Positions 50,531-59,343 of a DNA stretch of 64,000 bases are shown here, one piece after another (within the stretch, counting starts at the first letter, position 1; each line of letters starts with the position of its first letter). The notes under the pieces were generated by a model. The model had not been told where the DNA came from. It worked only from the letters and a program-made list of their open reading frames with translations, and did not search any database. Origin of the DNA: Burkholderia sp. USMB20 (GTDB lineage: Bacteria; Pseudomonadota; Gammaproteobacteria; Burkholderiales; Burkholderiaceae); NCBI RefSeq assembly GCF_000949135.2, contig NZ_JTAN02000002.1, positions 1-64,000 on the forward strand, given 5' to 3'. The translations under genes were made by a program, and so were the position numbers.

Positions 50531-52891
50531 GTGCTCAATCGTCTGGTCAGCCGCCTCGAACGGCTCTTCTTCGGTCATCGCGCGATCGTGCTCGCGGCGA
50601 TCGCGTTGTTCACCGTCGCGATGGCCGTGTTCGCCGTGCAGTTGCGCATGGATGCCGGCTTCGAAAAGCAGATGCCGATCGGGCACGAGTACATCCGCAC
50701 GTTCCAGCAATACCGCAACGACCTGCTCGGGGCGAACCGGATCACGGTGGTCGTGCGCGCGAAGCACGGATCGATCTGGTCGAAGGAAGGGCTCAGGCGG
50801 CTGTACGACGTCACGCAGGCCGTCACGTATCTGCCGAACGTCGACCGCATCGGCGTGCGCTCGCTGTGGACGCCGAACGCGTTCGTCAACGAAGTGACCG
50901 ACGAGGGCTTTCGCGCGGAACCGATCATTCCCGGCACGATCACGCCTGACCAGCTGACGCCGGACGTCGTCGCCCGCGTGCGCCGCGCGACGACGCTCGG
51001 CGGCTACGTCGGCACGCTGGTGTCGCACGGCGAGGACAGCGCGATGATCACCGCCGAGCTGAACGAGCGCGACAGCGCCGGCAAGGTGCTCGACTACGTC
51101 GCGTTCAACCATCTGCTCGAACAGAAGGTGCGCAAGCCGTTCGAGGACGCCGGCTACGAAATCCAGGTCATCGGCTTCGCGAAGCAGATCGGCGACATCG
51201 CCGACGGCGCGACGGCCGTGCTCGGCTTCTGCGCGGTCGCACTGCTGCTGACCACGCTCGCGGTGTACTGGTATTGCCATTCGGTGCGCTTCACGGTGCT
51301 GCTGGTCGCATGCTCGCTGACGTCGCTCGTCTGGCAGTTCGGCACGCTGAAGCTGCTCGGCTTCGGCCTCGATCCGCTCGCGGTGCTGGTGCCGTTCCTC
51401 GTGTTCGCGATCGGCGTGTCGCACGGCGTGCAGCAGGTGAACTTCATCGTCCGCGAGATCGCGCACGGGCAGAGTTCGTTCGACGCGGCGCGCCACAGCT
51501 TCAACGGGCTGCTGATCCCCGGCGTGTTGGCGCTGATTACCGCGTTCGTGTCGTTCGTCACGCTGTTGCTGATTCCGATCCCGATGGTGCGCGAGCTGGC
51601 GATCACCGCGTCGCTCGGCGTGGCGTACAAGATCGTCACCAACCTGATCCTGCTGCCGGTCGCCGCGTCCTGCTTCAACTTCACGAAGACCTATGCGGAC
51701 GATTCGCTCAGGCGCGCGCAGCAACGCGCCAGGCCGCTGCGCGTGCTCGCGCGGGTGGCCGAGCCGAAGTACGCGGGCCTCACCGTCGCGCTGACGGTCG
51801 GGATCTTCGCGCTCGCCGCGTGGCAAAGCCGCGATCGCGTGATCGGCACGCTGCAGCCGGGCGCGCCGGAACTGCGTGTCGACGCGCGCTTCAACCGCGA
51901 CGCGACGTCGATCGCCGGCAACTACGACATGGGCCTCGACTGGCTGACGGTCGCGCTCGAATCCACCGGCAAGGCCTGCGACAACCCGGCGGCCGGCCTG
52001 TACGAGGACGACTTCTCGGCCGCGATGCGCACCGAACCGGGCGTGGTGTCGGTGCAGTCGTACTCGGCGATGCTGCGTACCTACAACCAGGGCTACAACG
52101 AGGATTTCCCGAAGATGAACGTCGTGCCGATCGATGCCGAGAACTACGGCGCGGTGTCGGTCGACGTGTCGCGCGTGAAGGGCTTCATGAGCCGCGACTG
52201 CGGGATGACGGCCGTGCACCTGTTCCTGACCGATCACAAGGCGACGACGATCAACCGGATCCTCGACGACGTGAAGCAGTACCGCGCGGCCAATCCGTTC
52301 CCGGGCATCACGGTCCGGCTCGCGGCCGGCAATGCGGGCGTGCTCGCCGCGACCAACGACGAAGTCGCGAAGAGCGAGCTGCCGATGATGCTCTACGTGT
52401 ACGCGGCGATCCTGATCCTCGTATTCCTCGCGTACCGCGACTGGCGCGCGATGCTCGCATGCTGCGTGCCGCTGTCGGTCGCGACCTTCATCGGCTACTG
52501 GTTCATGAAGGAACTGCAGATCGGGCTGACCGTCGCAACGCTGCCGGTGATGGTGCTGGCGGTCGGGATCGGCGTCGACTACGCGTTCTACATCTACAAC
52601 CGGCTGCAGGTGCATCTGGCGGGCGGGCAGGACATCGTGAAGGCCGTGCAGCACGCGATGCTCGAAGTGGGCGTCGCGACGATCTTCACGGCGATCACGC
52701 TGGCGATCGGCGTCGCGACGTGGAGCTTCTCCGCGCTCAAGTTCCAGGCCGACATGGGCAAGCTGCTCGCGTTCATGTTCATCGTGAATCTCGTGATGGC
52801 GATGACCGCGTTGCCGGCGCTCGCGTCGCTGCTCGAACGCTGGTTCCCGCGCCGCAAGCCGGCGCGCGCGCCGGGCTTGTTCAGTCACTGA
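50531..52891 (+). CDS. MMPL/RND-family transporter
   Basis: This 786-residue inner-membrane protein is of the MMPL branch of the RND superfamily. Two periplasmic loops and two groups of helices are visible, with FVSFVTLLLIPIPMVRELAI and LPVMVLAVGIGVDYAFYIYN as family segments. It begins with GTG 50531, 55 bp after the DUF1302 gene. In comparable clusters this protein works with DUF1329 and DUF1302 proteins in moving lipids or hydrophobic substrates; direction of transport is not known. Confidence 0.92.
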   Translation: MLNRLVSRLERLFFGHRAIVLAAIALFTVAMAVFAVQLRMDAGFEKQMPIGHEYIRTFQQYRNDLLGANRITVVVRAKHGSIWSKEGLRRLYDVTQAVTYLPNVDRIGVRSLWTPNAFVNEVTDEGFRAEPIIPGTITPDQLTPDVVARVRRATTLGGYVGTLVSHGEDSAMITAELNERDSAGKVLDYVAFNHLLEQKVRKPFEDAGYEIQVIGFAKQIGDIADGATAVLGFCAVALLLTTLAVYWYCHSVRFTVLLVACSLTSLVWQFGTLKLLGFGLDPLAVLVPFLVFAIGVSHGVQQVNFIVREIAHGQSSFDAARHSFNGLLIPGVLALITAFVSFVTLLLIPIPMVRELAITASLGVAYKIVTNLILLPVAASCFNFTKTYADDSLRRAQQRARPLRVLARVAEPKYAGLTVALTVGIFALAAWQSRDRVIGTLQPGAPELRVDARFNRDATSIAGNYDMGLDWLTVALESTGKACDNPAAGLYEDDFSAAMRTEPGVVSVQSYSAMLRTYNQGYNEDFPKMNVVPIDAENYGAVSVDVSRVKGFMSRDCGMTAVHLFLTDHKATTINRILDDVKQYRAANPFPGITVRLAAGNAGVLAATNDEVAKSELPMMLYVYAAILILVFLAYRDWRAMLACCVPLSVATFIGYWFMKELQIGLTVATLPVMVLAVGIGVDYAFYIYNRLQVHLAGGQDIVKAVQHAMLEVGVATIFTAITLAIGVATWSFSALKFQADMGKLLAFMFIVNLVMAMTALPALASLLERWFPRRKPARAPGLFSH

Positions 52892-52922
52892 AGCTCACGA
52901 ACATCCTGACGGAGATTCGATC

Positions 52923-53207
52923 ATGGTCAAGACGCTGGCGGCGTGCGCCGCACTTTGCATCGCGGCGGTTGCCTTCCCGCGATTTCACGAAGCGGCCGCG
53001 GACCGGAACGCGTCGGCTCATGCGTTCGCTGTCGACGCGAGACGCATCGGCGTGCGCAACACTGCGGCCGACGAAGCGCGCGTCGCGCCGTCGTCGACCG
53101 ACGGCAACGCCGGGCGACAGGCAGCGGCCGCGCGGGGTGCCGACCAGCCACCGGCCGTTGCGCTCGGCGTAGCGAATGCCGGCTGGTCGAATCTGTTCAA
53201 CCACTGA
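52923..53207 (+). CDS. small secreted protein, paralogous signal peptide
   Basis: This 94-residue ORF has an ATG with ACGGAG upstream and a signal-peptide-like start (MVKTLAACAALCIAAVAF) nearly identical to that of the next gene (MIKTLIACTALCAAVTAF). The rest is Ala/Arg-rich and disordered, with no domain. It lies in the operon between the MMPL and YCF48 genes. It may be the remnant of a duplicated YCF48 gene or a real small periplasmic protein. Confidence 0.5.
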   Translation: MVKTLAACAALCIAAVAFPRFHEAAADRNASAHAFAVDARRIGVRNTAADEARVAPSSTDGNAGRQAAAARGADQPPAVALGVANAGWSNLFNH

Positions 53208-53237
53208 TGCCCGCGTACACCACTTCAGAGACTCACG

Positions 53238-54209
53238 ATGATCAAGACGCTTATTGCCTGCACCGCACTCTGCGCCGCCGTGACGGCCTTTGCGCAGTCG
53301 CAGGACGGAGGCACGGTCGCGGCCTGGGCCGCGAAGCCCGCCCATTCGTGGGCCGCGCCGACGCACATGATGCTGACGGATGCGACACGCGCCGGCTCGC
53401 GCATCGTCGCGGTCGGCGAGCACGGGATCGTGCTGCTGTCGGACGACGACGGCAAGACCTGGCGCCAGGCGCGCCGGGTGCCGGTAGCGGCGACGCTGTC
53501 GGCCGTGTCGTTCGCGGATGCGAAGCACGGCTGGGCCGTCGGCCAGTGGGGCGCGATTCTCGCGACCGACGACGGCGGCGACACATGGGTCACGCAACGG
53601 CTCGATACGTCGGTCGACCAACCGCTGTTCTCCGTGCTCTTCACGAGCGTGCAGGACGGCATCGCCGTAGGCCTGTGGTCGCTGATGCTGCAGACGCACG
53701 ACGGCGGCAGGACCTGGACGCGCACGACGCTGCCGAAGCCGCCGGGCGGCGGCAAGGCCGACCGCAACCTGTACCGCGTGTTCGCCGACGCCGCGCATGC
53801 GCTCTACATCGTGTCGGAGCAGGGGATGGTGCTCAAGTCGACCGACGCCGGCGCGAACTGGACTTATCTGCCGACCGGCGGCAAAGGCACATTGTGGTCC
53901 GGCGTCGCGATGCCGGACGGCCGGCTCGTGGTTGGCGGGCTGCTCGGCAGCCTGTTCGAGAGCCGCGACGGCGGCGCGACGTGGACGGCCTTGAAGACGG
54001 GCACGCGCAGCTCGATCACCGGTCTCGTCGCGACCGGCGGCGGGCTGGTCGGCGTGGGGCTCGACGGGCTCACGCTCGCGCAGCGCGTCGCGGATGGCCC
54101 GTTCGACGTCGCGCAGCGCGCGGATCGCGCGGCGCTCACCGCCGCGCTGATCGATGCGCGCGGCAGGCCGATCCTGTTTTCGCAAGACGGCGTGCTGGCT
54201 GCGCCATGA
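53238..54209 (+). CDS. YCF48-like periplasmic propeller protein
   Basis: This 323-residue protein has a signal peptide (about 1-19, ending AFA) and repeated BNR/YCF48 blades with DDGKTWRQA, DDGGDTWVT, DGGRTWTRT, DAGANWTYL and DGGATWTAL. In chloroplasts YCF48 assists photosystem assembly; bacterial relatives sit in clusters with DUF1329/DUF1302/MMPL genes, presumably as scaffolds or binding proteins. It lies 30 bp after the small secreted ORF and 45 bp before amine oxidase 2. Confidence 0.9.
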   Translation: MIKTLIACTALCAAVTAFAQSQDGGTVAAWAAKPAHSWAAPTHMMLTDATRAGSRIVAVGEHGIVLLSDDDGKTWRQARRVPVAATLSAVSFADAKHGWAVGQWGAILATDDGGDTWVTQRLDTSVDQPLFSVLFTSVQDGIAVGLWSLMLQTHDGGRTWTRTTLPKPPGGGKADRNLYRVFADAAHALYIVSEQGMVLKSTDAGANWTYLPTGGKGTLWSGVAMPDGRLVVGGLLGSLFESRDGGATWTALKTGTRSSITGLVATGGGLVGVGLDGLTLAQRVADGPFDVAQRADRAALTAALIDARGRPILFSQDGVLAAP

Positions 54210-54254
54210 ATCGAATCCGCTGACAGAAAAGCAAGGAAGGATGGAGTACTTATC

Positions 54255-55733
54255 ATGAATCGCAAGCACAAGCCGGACGCGCACACCCGGCGACAGATTT
54301 TGCGTCTCGCGGCGGCGGGCGCCGCGTCGCTCGCGGCCGGGGAGATGTCGTTCGCCGACGGTGCAATGCCCGCCGCGGCTGCGAACGGCGTCCTCGATGT
54401 CGTGATCATCGGCGCCGGCCTCGCGGGGCTCACCGCCGCGCGCGACCTGAAGCGCGCCGGCTGCGACGCGTTCGTCGTCGTCGAGGCGCGCGACCGCGTC
54501 GGCGGGCGGACCTACAACCACGATCTCGGGCACGGCGTCGTGTCCGAAGCCGGCGGCCAGTGGATCGGCCCCGGCCAGACGGCGATCGCCGACCTGGCGC
54601 GCGAACTCGGCGTCGACACGTTCCCGACCTTCTACGCGGGCAAGACGGTCGTGCTCGCCGGCGACACGCGCGTCGCGCAGGATCTGCACGGCGGCACGGG
54701 CGGCGACGACGCGATCGGCGCGAAGCTCGGCGCGCTCGCGCGCGGCGTGCCGTCGCGCGAGCCGTGGACCGCACAGCACGCGGCGGAACTCGACAAGCTG
54801 ACCTACGGCGACTGGCTGCGCCGACAGGGCGTGACCTACGAGGACGGCTACTTCCTCGCCGTCGCGGCGAAGCTGTCGCTCGGCGGCGCGCCGGCGCAGC
54901 TCGGGCTGCTGCACTACCTGTCGATCATCAACAGTGCCGACTGCGACTACGCGAAGCTCGAGTCGACCAAGGGCGGCGCACAGGAAACGCGCTTCGTCGG
55001 CGGCTCGCAGGTGCTGAGCCTGCGGATGGCGAGCGAGCTCGGCACGAAGGTGCAGCTGTCCTGCCCGGTGCGCAGGATTTCCGGCTGGGATCGCGACGTC
55101 GTCGACGTGCAGACCGATCGCGGCGTGCTCCGCGCGCGGCGCGTGATCGTCGCGCTGAATCCGGCGCTCTGCGAGCAGATCGTGTTCGATCCGCCGCTGC
55201 CGGCCGGCCGCGCGCAACTGCAGCGCAACTGGCCCGCGAATGCGCCGATGCGCAAGACGGTCCACGTGTACGACCGACCGTTCTGGCGCGGCGACGGCTA
55301 CAACGGACAGATCTTCGAGGTCGGCGGCCCGGTCTTCATGGCGTACGACAACTCGCCGCCGGACGGCTCGGTCGGCGTGCTCGCCGCGTTCGTCGCGCCG
55401 GGCGCGCTGCCGGCCGAACCGAAGGCCGCCGAACGGACGCTGTCGGCCATCTTCGCGCGTGCGTTCGGCGACAAGGCGCTGCATCCGACGCAGTTTCACG
55501 ACTACGACTGGGGGCGCGTCGATCCGTGGACGCTGCAGTGCATCCATCCGCTGCCGCCCGGCTTCTGGACGAAATGGGGCAAGTACCTGCGCCCGGAGGC
55601 CGGCCGGCTGATCTGGTCGGGTACCGAGACGGCCGACCTGTGGCCCGGCGCGATGGACGGCGCGGTGCGATCCGGGCACCGCGCGGCATTGCAGGCGCTC
55701 GGCAAGCTGGCCGGCCGCGGCAGGGAGGCGTAA
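54255..55733 (+). CDS. Tat-exported flavin amine oxidase 2
   Basis: This 492-residue FAD amine oxidase is paralogous to the one at 41890. It has a twin-arginine signal (HTRRQILRLAAAGAASLAAG), the FAD motif VVIIGAGLAGLTAARDL, EARDRVGGRT and GRLIWSGTETADLWPGAMDGA. It should act in the periplasm. Its stop codon TAA is followed immediately by the ATG of a di-haem cytochrome, so the two proteins are made together; cytochrome c is the likely electron acceptor. Two diverged copies in one regulon suggest successive oxidations or two related substrates. Confidence 0.9.
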   Translation: MNRKHKPDAHTRRQILRLAAAGAASLAAGEMSFADGAMPAAAANGVLDVVIIGAGLAGLTAARDLKRAGCDAFVVVEARDRVGGRTYNHDLGHGVVSEAGGQWIGPGQTAIADLARELGVDTFPTFYAGKTVVLAGDTRVAQDLHGGTGGDDAIGAKLGALARGVPSREPWTAQHAAELDKLTYGDWLRRQGVTYEDGYFLAVAAKLSLGGAPAQLGLLHYLSIINSADCDYAKLESTKGGAQETRFVGGSQVLSLRMASELGTKVQLSCPVRRISGWDRDVVDVQTDRGVLRARRVIVALNPALCEQIVFDPPLPAGRAQLQRNWPANAPMRKTVHVYDRPFWRGDGYNGQIFEVGGPVFMAYDNSPPDGSVGVLAAFVAPGALPAEPKAAERTLSAIFARAFGDKALHPTQFHDYDWGRVDPWTLQCIHPLPPGFWTKWGKYLRPEAGRLIWSGTETADLWPGAMDGAVRSGHRAALQALGKLAGRGREA

Positions 55734-56423
55734 ATGAAACGAACCTGGATGATCGGCGTCGCGCTCGCGATCGCGGGCGTGGCGGCCGCCGGCACGCTGT
55801 ACGGCCCCGACCTGATCGACGGCATGCGTTACGAGAAGTCGATGACCGCGATCGGCAGCGAGGACCAGGCGAACGGCGGCGCGTGGCCGCAGCAGCAGGA
55901 GACCTGCTTCTTCTGCCACGGCACGCGCGGGCAGTCGCGCAACGCGTGGTATCCGTCGCTGTCGGGCCAGCCGGCGAGCTACATCGCCGCGCAGCTGCGC
56001 GCATTCGCGAGCGACCAGCGCCGCAACGCGTACATGGGGCCGCTGTCGCGTGAACTCGACGACGCGAAGATCGACGCGCTGGCGACCTATTTCGCGCGGC
56101 AGGCGCCCGCGCGCAACGAGATGGTGGCGGCCGACACGGCGCTCGCGCAGCGCGGGATGGCGCTCGTCACGGCCCGCAGCTGCCAGGCCTGCCACGGCGC
56201 GGCGCTGACGGGCAAGGACCACGTGCCGCGCGTCGCGGGCCAGGGCCAGCTTTACCTGGAAGCGCAGCTCGCGGCATTCCGGTCGGGCCAGCGCCACGAT
56301 CCGACCGGTGTGATGAACGGCGTGGCCGCGACGCTGTCCGGCGACGACACGCGGGCCGTTGCGCACTACCTGGCCGGCCTGTCGCCGGACGGTGCGGGTG
56401 GCGCAGGCGTTGCGGCCCGATGA
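55734..56423 (+). CDS. di-haem cytochrome c, partner of amine oxidase 2
   Basis: This 229-residue cytochrome has an N-terminal signal/anchor (about 4-24) and two haem motifs, CFFCH and CQACH, with the tandem layout of cytochrome c4. It starts directly at the stop codon of amine oxidase 2 and is paralogous to the cytochrome at 43385. It probably carries electrons from the flavoenzyme to the respiratory chain. The gene ends the second unit, 18 bp before the third copy of the shared element. Confidence 0.92.
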   Translation: MKRTWMIGVALAIAGVAAAGTLYGPDLIDGMRYEKSMTAIGSEDQANGGAWPQQQETCFFCHGTRGQSRNAWYPSLSGQPASYIAAQLRAFASDQRRNAYMGPLSRELDDAKIDALATYFARQAPARNEMVAADTALAQRGMALVTARSCQACHGAALTGKDHVPRVAGQGQLYLEAQLAAFRSGQRHDPTGVMNGVAATLSGDDTRAVAHYLAGLSPDGAGGAGVAAR

Positions 56424-56441
56424 TGCGGACGACGCGCCGCG

Positions 56442-56513
56442 CTCGGGAATACCCTGCCTTTTTCTTCGTCGTTTACTTTGTCATAGTGACCTAAGATTGG
56501 TAATGTGTTCTAT
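56442..56513 (+). promoter_or_regulatory. shared regulatory element, copy 3 (upstream of the CoA operon)
   Basis: It holds GGGAATACCC and TTTTT, then 39 nt past ACCC the block TTTGTCATAGTGACCTA (GTCA-TAG-TGAC inverted repeat). TTGTCA (56478-56483), a 17-nt spacer and TAATGT (56501-56506) form a good sigma-70-like promoter, followed by TGTTCTA. The GGG/CCC stem is too short for a terminator here, although the core is kept, which favours a binding site. Confidence 0.78.
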
Positions 56514-56594
56514 AAAAAGCACCCGAGTGTGAAGCAGCAGTAGCGAACGTCCGACCGACCCGATTTTCAACAACTCACGTTTCAGGAGACAACC

Positions 56595-57725
56595 ATGGCC
56601 AAGCACCCCGTCGTCGTTTACGGCGCAAGCGGTTACACCGGCATGTTGATCATGGACTGGCTGATCGACCAGAACATCCCGTTCACCGCGATCGCGCGCA
56701 ACGCGGGCCGCGCGAAGGAAATGATGGCGCAACGCGTCGTGCGCCTCGAATCGGCGCAATACGAAATCATCGAGGCGGAGCACAACGTCGATTCGCTCGT
56801 GAACGCGTTTCGCGGCGCGAAGGTGGTCTGCAATACCGTCGGGCCGTTCTCGAGCTTCGGGCTCGTCGGCGTCGAGGCCGCGCTGAAGGCCGGCTGTCAC
56901 CACCTCGATACGACCGGCGAGCAGTCGTACATCCGCGCGGTGCGCGACCAGTTCGGCGAGCTGTACCGCCAGGCCGGGCTGCTGGTGTCGTCGTCGAACG
57001 CGTACATGTACACGTTCGCCGAGATCGCCGCCGAACTCGCGCTCGAAACGCCGGGCATCGACGCGCTGGAGACGGCCACGCTGACCCGCGGCCCGCGCGG
57101 CGCGGCCGGCGTGAGCATCGGCTCGACCGCGACGATCTTCGACGGCGCGCGCCACGAGTCCTGCTACCTGTGGGAGAAGGCGCTGGTGCCGCACGCGGCC
57201 GATGCGTCGTTCACCGTCGCGACGCCGGAACTCATGCAGCCGGTGTTCTGCCTGCCGTGGGGCGGCACGTCGCTGCCGGTCTATTTCGAGCGCGACCCGC
57301 GCGTGCGCAGCTGCATCTCGTGCGTCGGCTTCTACGACAACAACGTGATGAAGCTCGTGCACCAGTTCGGGCAGAAATGGGAAGCCGAATACAAGCATCT
57401 GCCGCGCGAGCAGCAGGACGCGATCCTCAAGCAGGTCGTCGATTCGACCACGCCGACGATGCCGCCGCGCGAGCGCACGACGATCCAGCGCAGCGTCGAC
57501 TTCGCGATTGGCCGCGGCCAGCTCGCGTCGGTGCGCGCGACCGTGCACGGCATCACGCCGTACATCTCGACCGGCGCGATCCACGCGGCGGGCGTGCTCA
57601 AGCTGCTCGACGGCGACGTCGCGCGCACGGGCTTCGCGTCGGGCTCGAAGGCGTTCGGCCACCGCTACCTGCTCGGCTTCCTCGAACAGCGCGGGCTCGC
57701 GCGCGCGACGGTCACGCAGCTGTGA
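56595..57725 (+). CDS. saccharopine-dehydrogenase-like NAD(P) oxidoreductase
   Basis: This 376-residue protein has a Rossmann NAD(P) site at the N-terminus (HPVVVYGASGYTGMLIMDWL) and the saccharopine dehydrogenase/trans-acting enoyl-reductase type layout, with VVCNTVGPFSSFG and CHHLDTTGEQSY. It is too short and diverged for lysine metabolism. Reduction or oxidation of an acyl or imine intermediate is likely. ATG 56595 follows CAGGAGACAACC. It begins the third unit and precedes the acyl-CoA synthetase gene by 39 bp. Confidence 0.87.
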   Translation: MAKHPVVVYGASGYTGMLIMDWLIDQNIPFTAIARNAGRAKEMMAQRVVRLESAQYEIIEAEHNVDSLVNAFRGAKVVCNTVGPFSSFGLVGVEAALKAGCHHLDTTGEQSYIRAVRDQFGELYRQAGLLVSSSNAYMYTFAEIAAELALETPGIDALETATLTRGPRGAAGVSIGSTATIFDGARHESCYLWEKALVPHAADASFTVATPELMQPVFCLPWGGTSLPVYFERDPRVRSCISCVGFYDNNVMKLVHQFGQKWEAEYKHLPREQQDAILKQVVDSTTPTMPPRERTTIQRSVDFAIGRGQLASVRATVHGITPYISTGAIHAAGVLKLLDGDVARTGFASGSKAFGHRYLLGFLEQRGLARATVTQL

Positions 57726-57764
57726 CGGCCGCCGCGCCGATCTTCATTCAACGGAACACGTGAC

Positions 57765-59318
57765 ATGGCCATTATCGATTTCTACGACCGCGGGTGGCGC
57801 ATCAATCCCGACGGCATCGCGTATATCCAGGACGAGCGCAGCTACACGTTCCAGGAGATCGGCGAGCTGTCGTGCCGCATCGCGAACGGGCTGCTCGCCG
57901 CCGGCTTCGCGAAGGAGGCGAAGGCGGCGGTATGGGCGGACAACGACGTGACCGGCTGGAGCTGCGCGCTCGGGATGTGGCGCGCGGGGCTCGCGTATAT
58001 CCCGGTCAACGGCCGCAACGCGCCGGCCGAGAACCAGTACGTGCTCGACGCGTTCGACTGCGAGGTGCTGTTCTTCCACCACGCGTTCGCGGCTGCGATC
58101 GACGCGCTGCGGCCGAGCCTGCCGAAGGTGCGGCTGTGGGTGTGCATCGACGCCGACCTGCCGTGGGCGCCGTCGCTCGCGACGTGGAGCGAAGGACGGC
58201 CGGCGACGCCGCCGGTGGTCGACTACGGGATGGACGACGTCATCACGCTGTCGGCGACCGGCGGCACGACCGGCTTGCCGAAGGGCGTGATGAACACGCA
58301 CCGCTCGTTCCAGACGTACTTCGCGAACTTCATGATCGCGATGTCGTATGGCGCCGAGCGGCCGGTCAATCTCGCTGCCGCGCCGATGACGCACACGGCC
58401 GGGATGATGTCGCTGCCGTGCACCGCGCGCGGCGGCACGGTGGTCGTGCTGCCGAAGCCCGACCCCGCGCTGCTGCTCGGCGCGATCGTGAAGCACCGCG
58501 TGACCGAGTTCTTCCTGCCGCCGACCGTGATCTACCGGCTGCTCGACATTCCCGGCATCGACAAGGTCGACTTCTCGTCGCTGCGCTATTTCCTGTACGG
58601 CGCCGCGCCGATGTCGGTCGAGAAGCTCAAGCGCGCGATCGACGTGTTCGGCCCGGTGATGACGGGCGGTTACGGGCAGACCGAAGCGCCCGCGTCGATC
58701 TCGTACCTGACGCCGGCCGAGCATTTCGTCGACGGCGCGCTGGCGCCGGACGAACGGCTGGCGTCGGTCGGCCGCCCGAGTCCGCTGGTGCGCGTCGAGA
58801 TCGTCGGCGAGCGCGGCGACGTGCTGAAGCAGAGCGAAACCGGCGAGATTTGCGTGCGCGGCGACCTCGTGATGAAGGGCTATTACCGCGCGCCGGACAA
58901 GACGGCCGAGACGATCGTCGACGGCTGGCTGCATACCGGCGACATCGGCCATCTCGATCGGGACGGCTACCTGCACATCACCGACCGCAAGAAGGACATG
59001 ATCATCAGCGGCGGCTTCAACGTCTATCCGAGCGAAGTCGAGCAGGTGATCTGGGCGCATCCGGCCGTGCAGGACTGCGCGGTGATCGGCGTGCCCGACG
59101 ACAAGTGGGGCGAGGCCGTGAAGGCCGTCGTCGAGCTCAACGCGGGCCAGCAGGTGAGCGCCGAGGAACTGATCGCGCTGTGCAAGGCGCAGCTGGGCTC
59201 GGTGAAGGCGCCGAAGAGCGTGGACTTCATCGCGGCGCTGCCGCGCAGCACGGCAGGCAAGGTGCTGAAGAAGGACCTGCGTGAACAGTACTGGCAAGGC
59301 CGGCAACGCCGGATCTGA
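57765..59318 (+). CDS. AMP-forming acyl-CoA synthetase
   Basis: This 517-residue enzyme activates a carboxylic acid to its CoA thioester via an acyl-adenylate. The motifs are LSATGGTTGLPKGVMNTHRS, GGYGQTEAPASIS, TGDIGHLDRDGYLHITDRKKD with IISGGFNVYPSEVE, and the C-terminal catalytic Lys in PRSTAGKVLKKDL. The substrate-binding part resembles medium/long-chain or aromatic acid ligases, but chain length cannot be read. It is followed by a thiolase 25 bp downstream, so the acid is probably made by upstream oxidations of the amine carbon chain. Confidence 0.93.
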   Translation: MAIIDFYDRGWRINPDGIAYIQDERSYTFQEIGELSCRIANGLLAAGFAKEAKAAVWADNDVTGWSCALGMWRAGLAYIPVNGRNAPAENQYVLDAFDCEVLFFHHAFAAAIDALRPSLPKVRLWVCIDADLPWAPSLATWSEGRPATPPVVDYGMDDVITLSATGGTTGLPKGVMNTHRSFQTYFANFMIAMSYGAERPVNLAAAPMTHTAGMMSLPCTARGGTVVVLPKPDPALLLGAIVKHRVTEFFLPPTVIYRLLDIPGIDKVDFSSLRYFLYGAAPMSVEKLKRAIDVFGPVMTGGYGQTEAPASISYLTPAEHFVDGALAPDERLASVGRPSPLVRVEIVGERGDVLKQSETGEICVRGDLVMKGYYRAPDKTAETIVDGWLHTGDIGHLDRDGYLHITDRKKDMIISGGFNVYPSEVEQVIWAHPAVQDCAVIGVPDDKWGEAVKAVVELNAGQQVSAEELIALCKAQLGSVKAPKSVDFIAALPRSTAGKVLKKDLREQYWQGRQRRI

Positions 59319-59343
59319 CCGGAATAGATATGGACTCCAGACG

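Noticed and set aside
52881-56366. A 1161-codon minus-strand open frame opposite the YCF48, amine oxidase and cytochrome genes
   Set aside because: The plus strand has complete, recognisable proteins throughout; the minus frame is low-complexity and lacks motifs.
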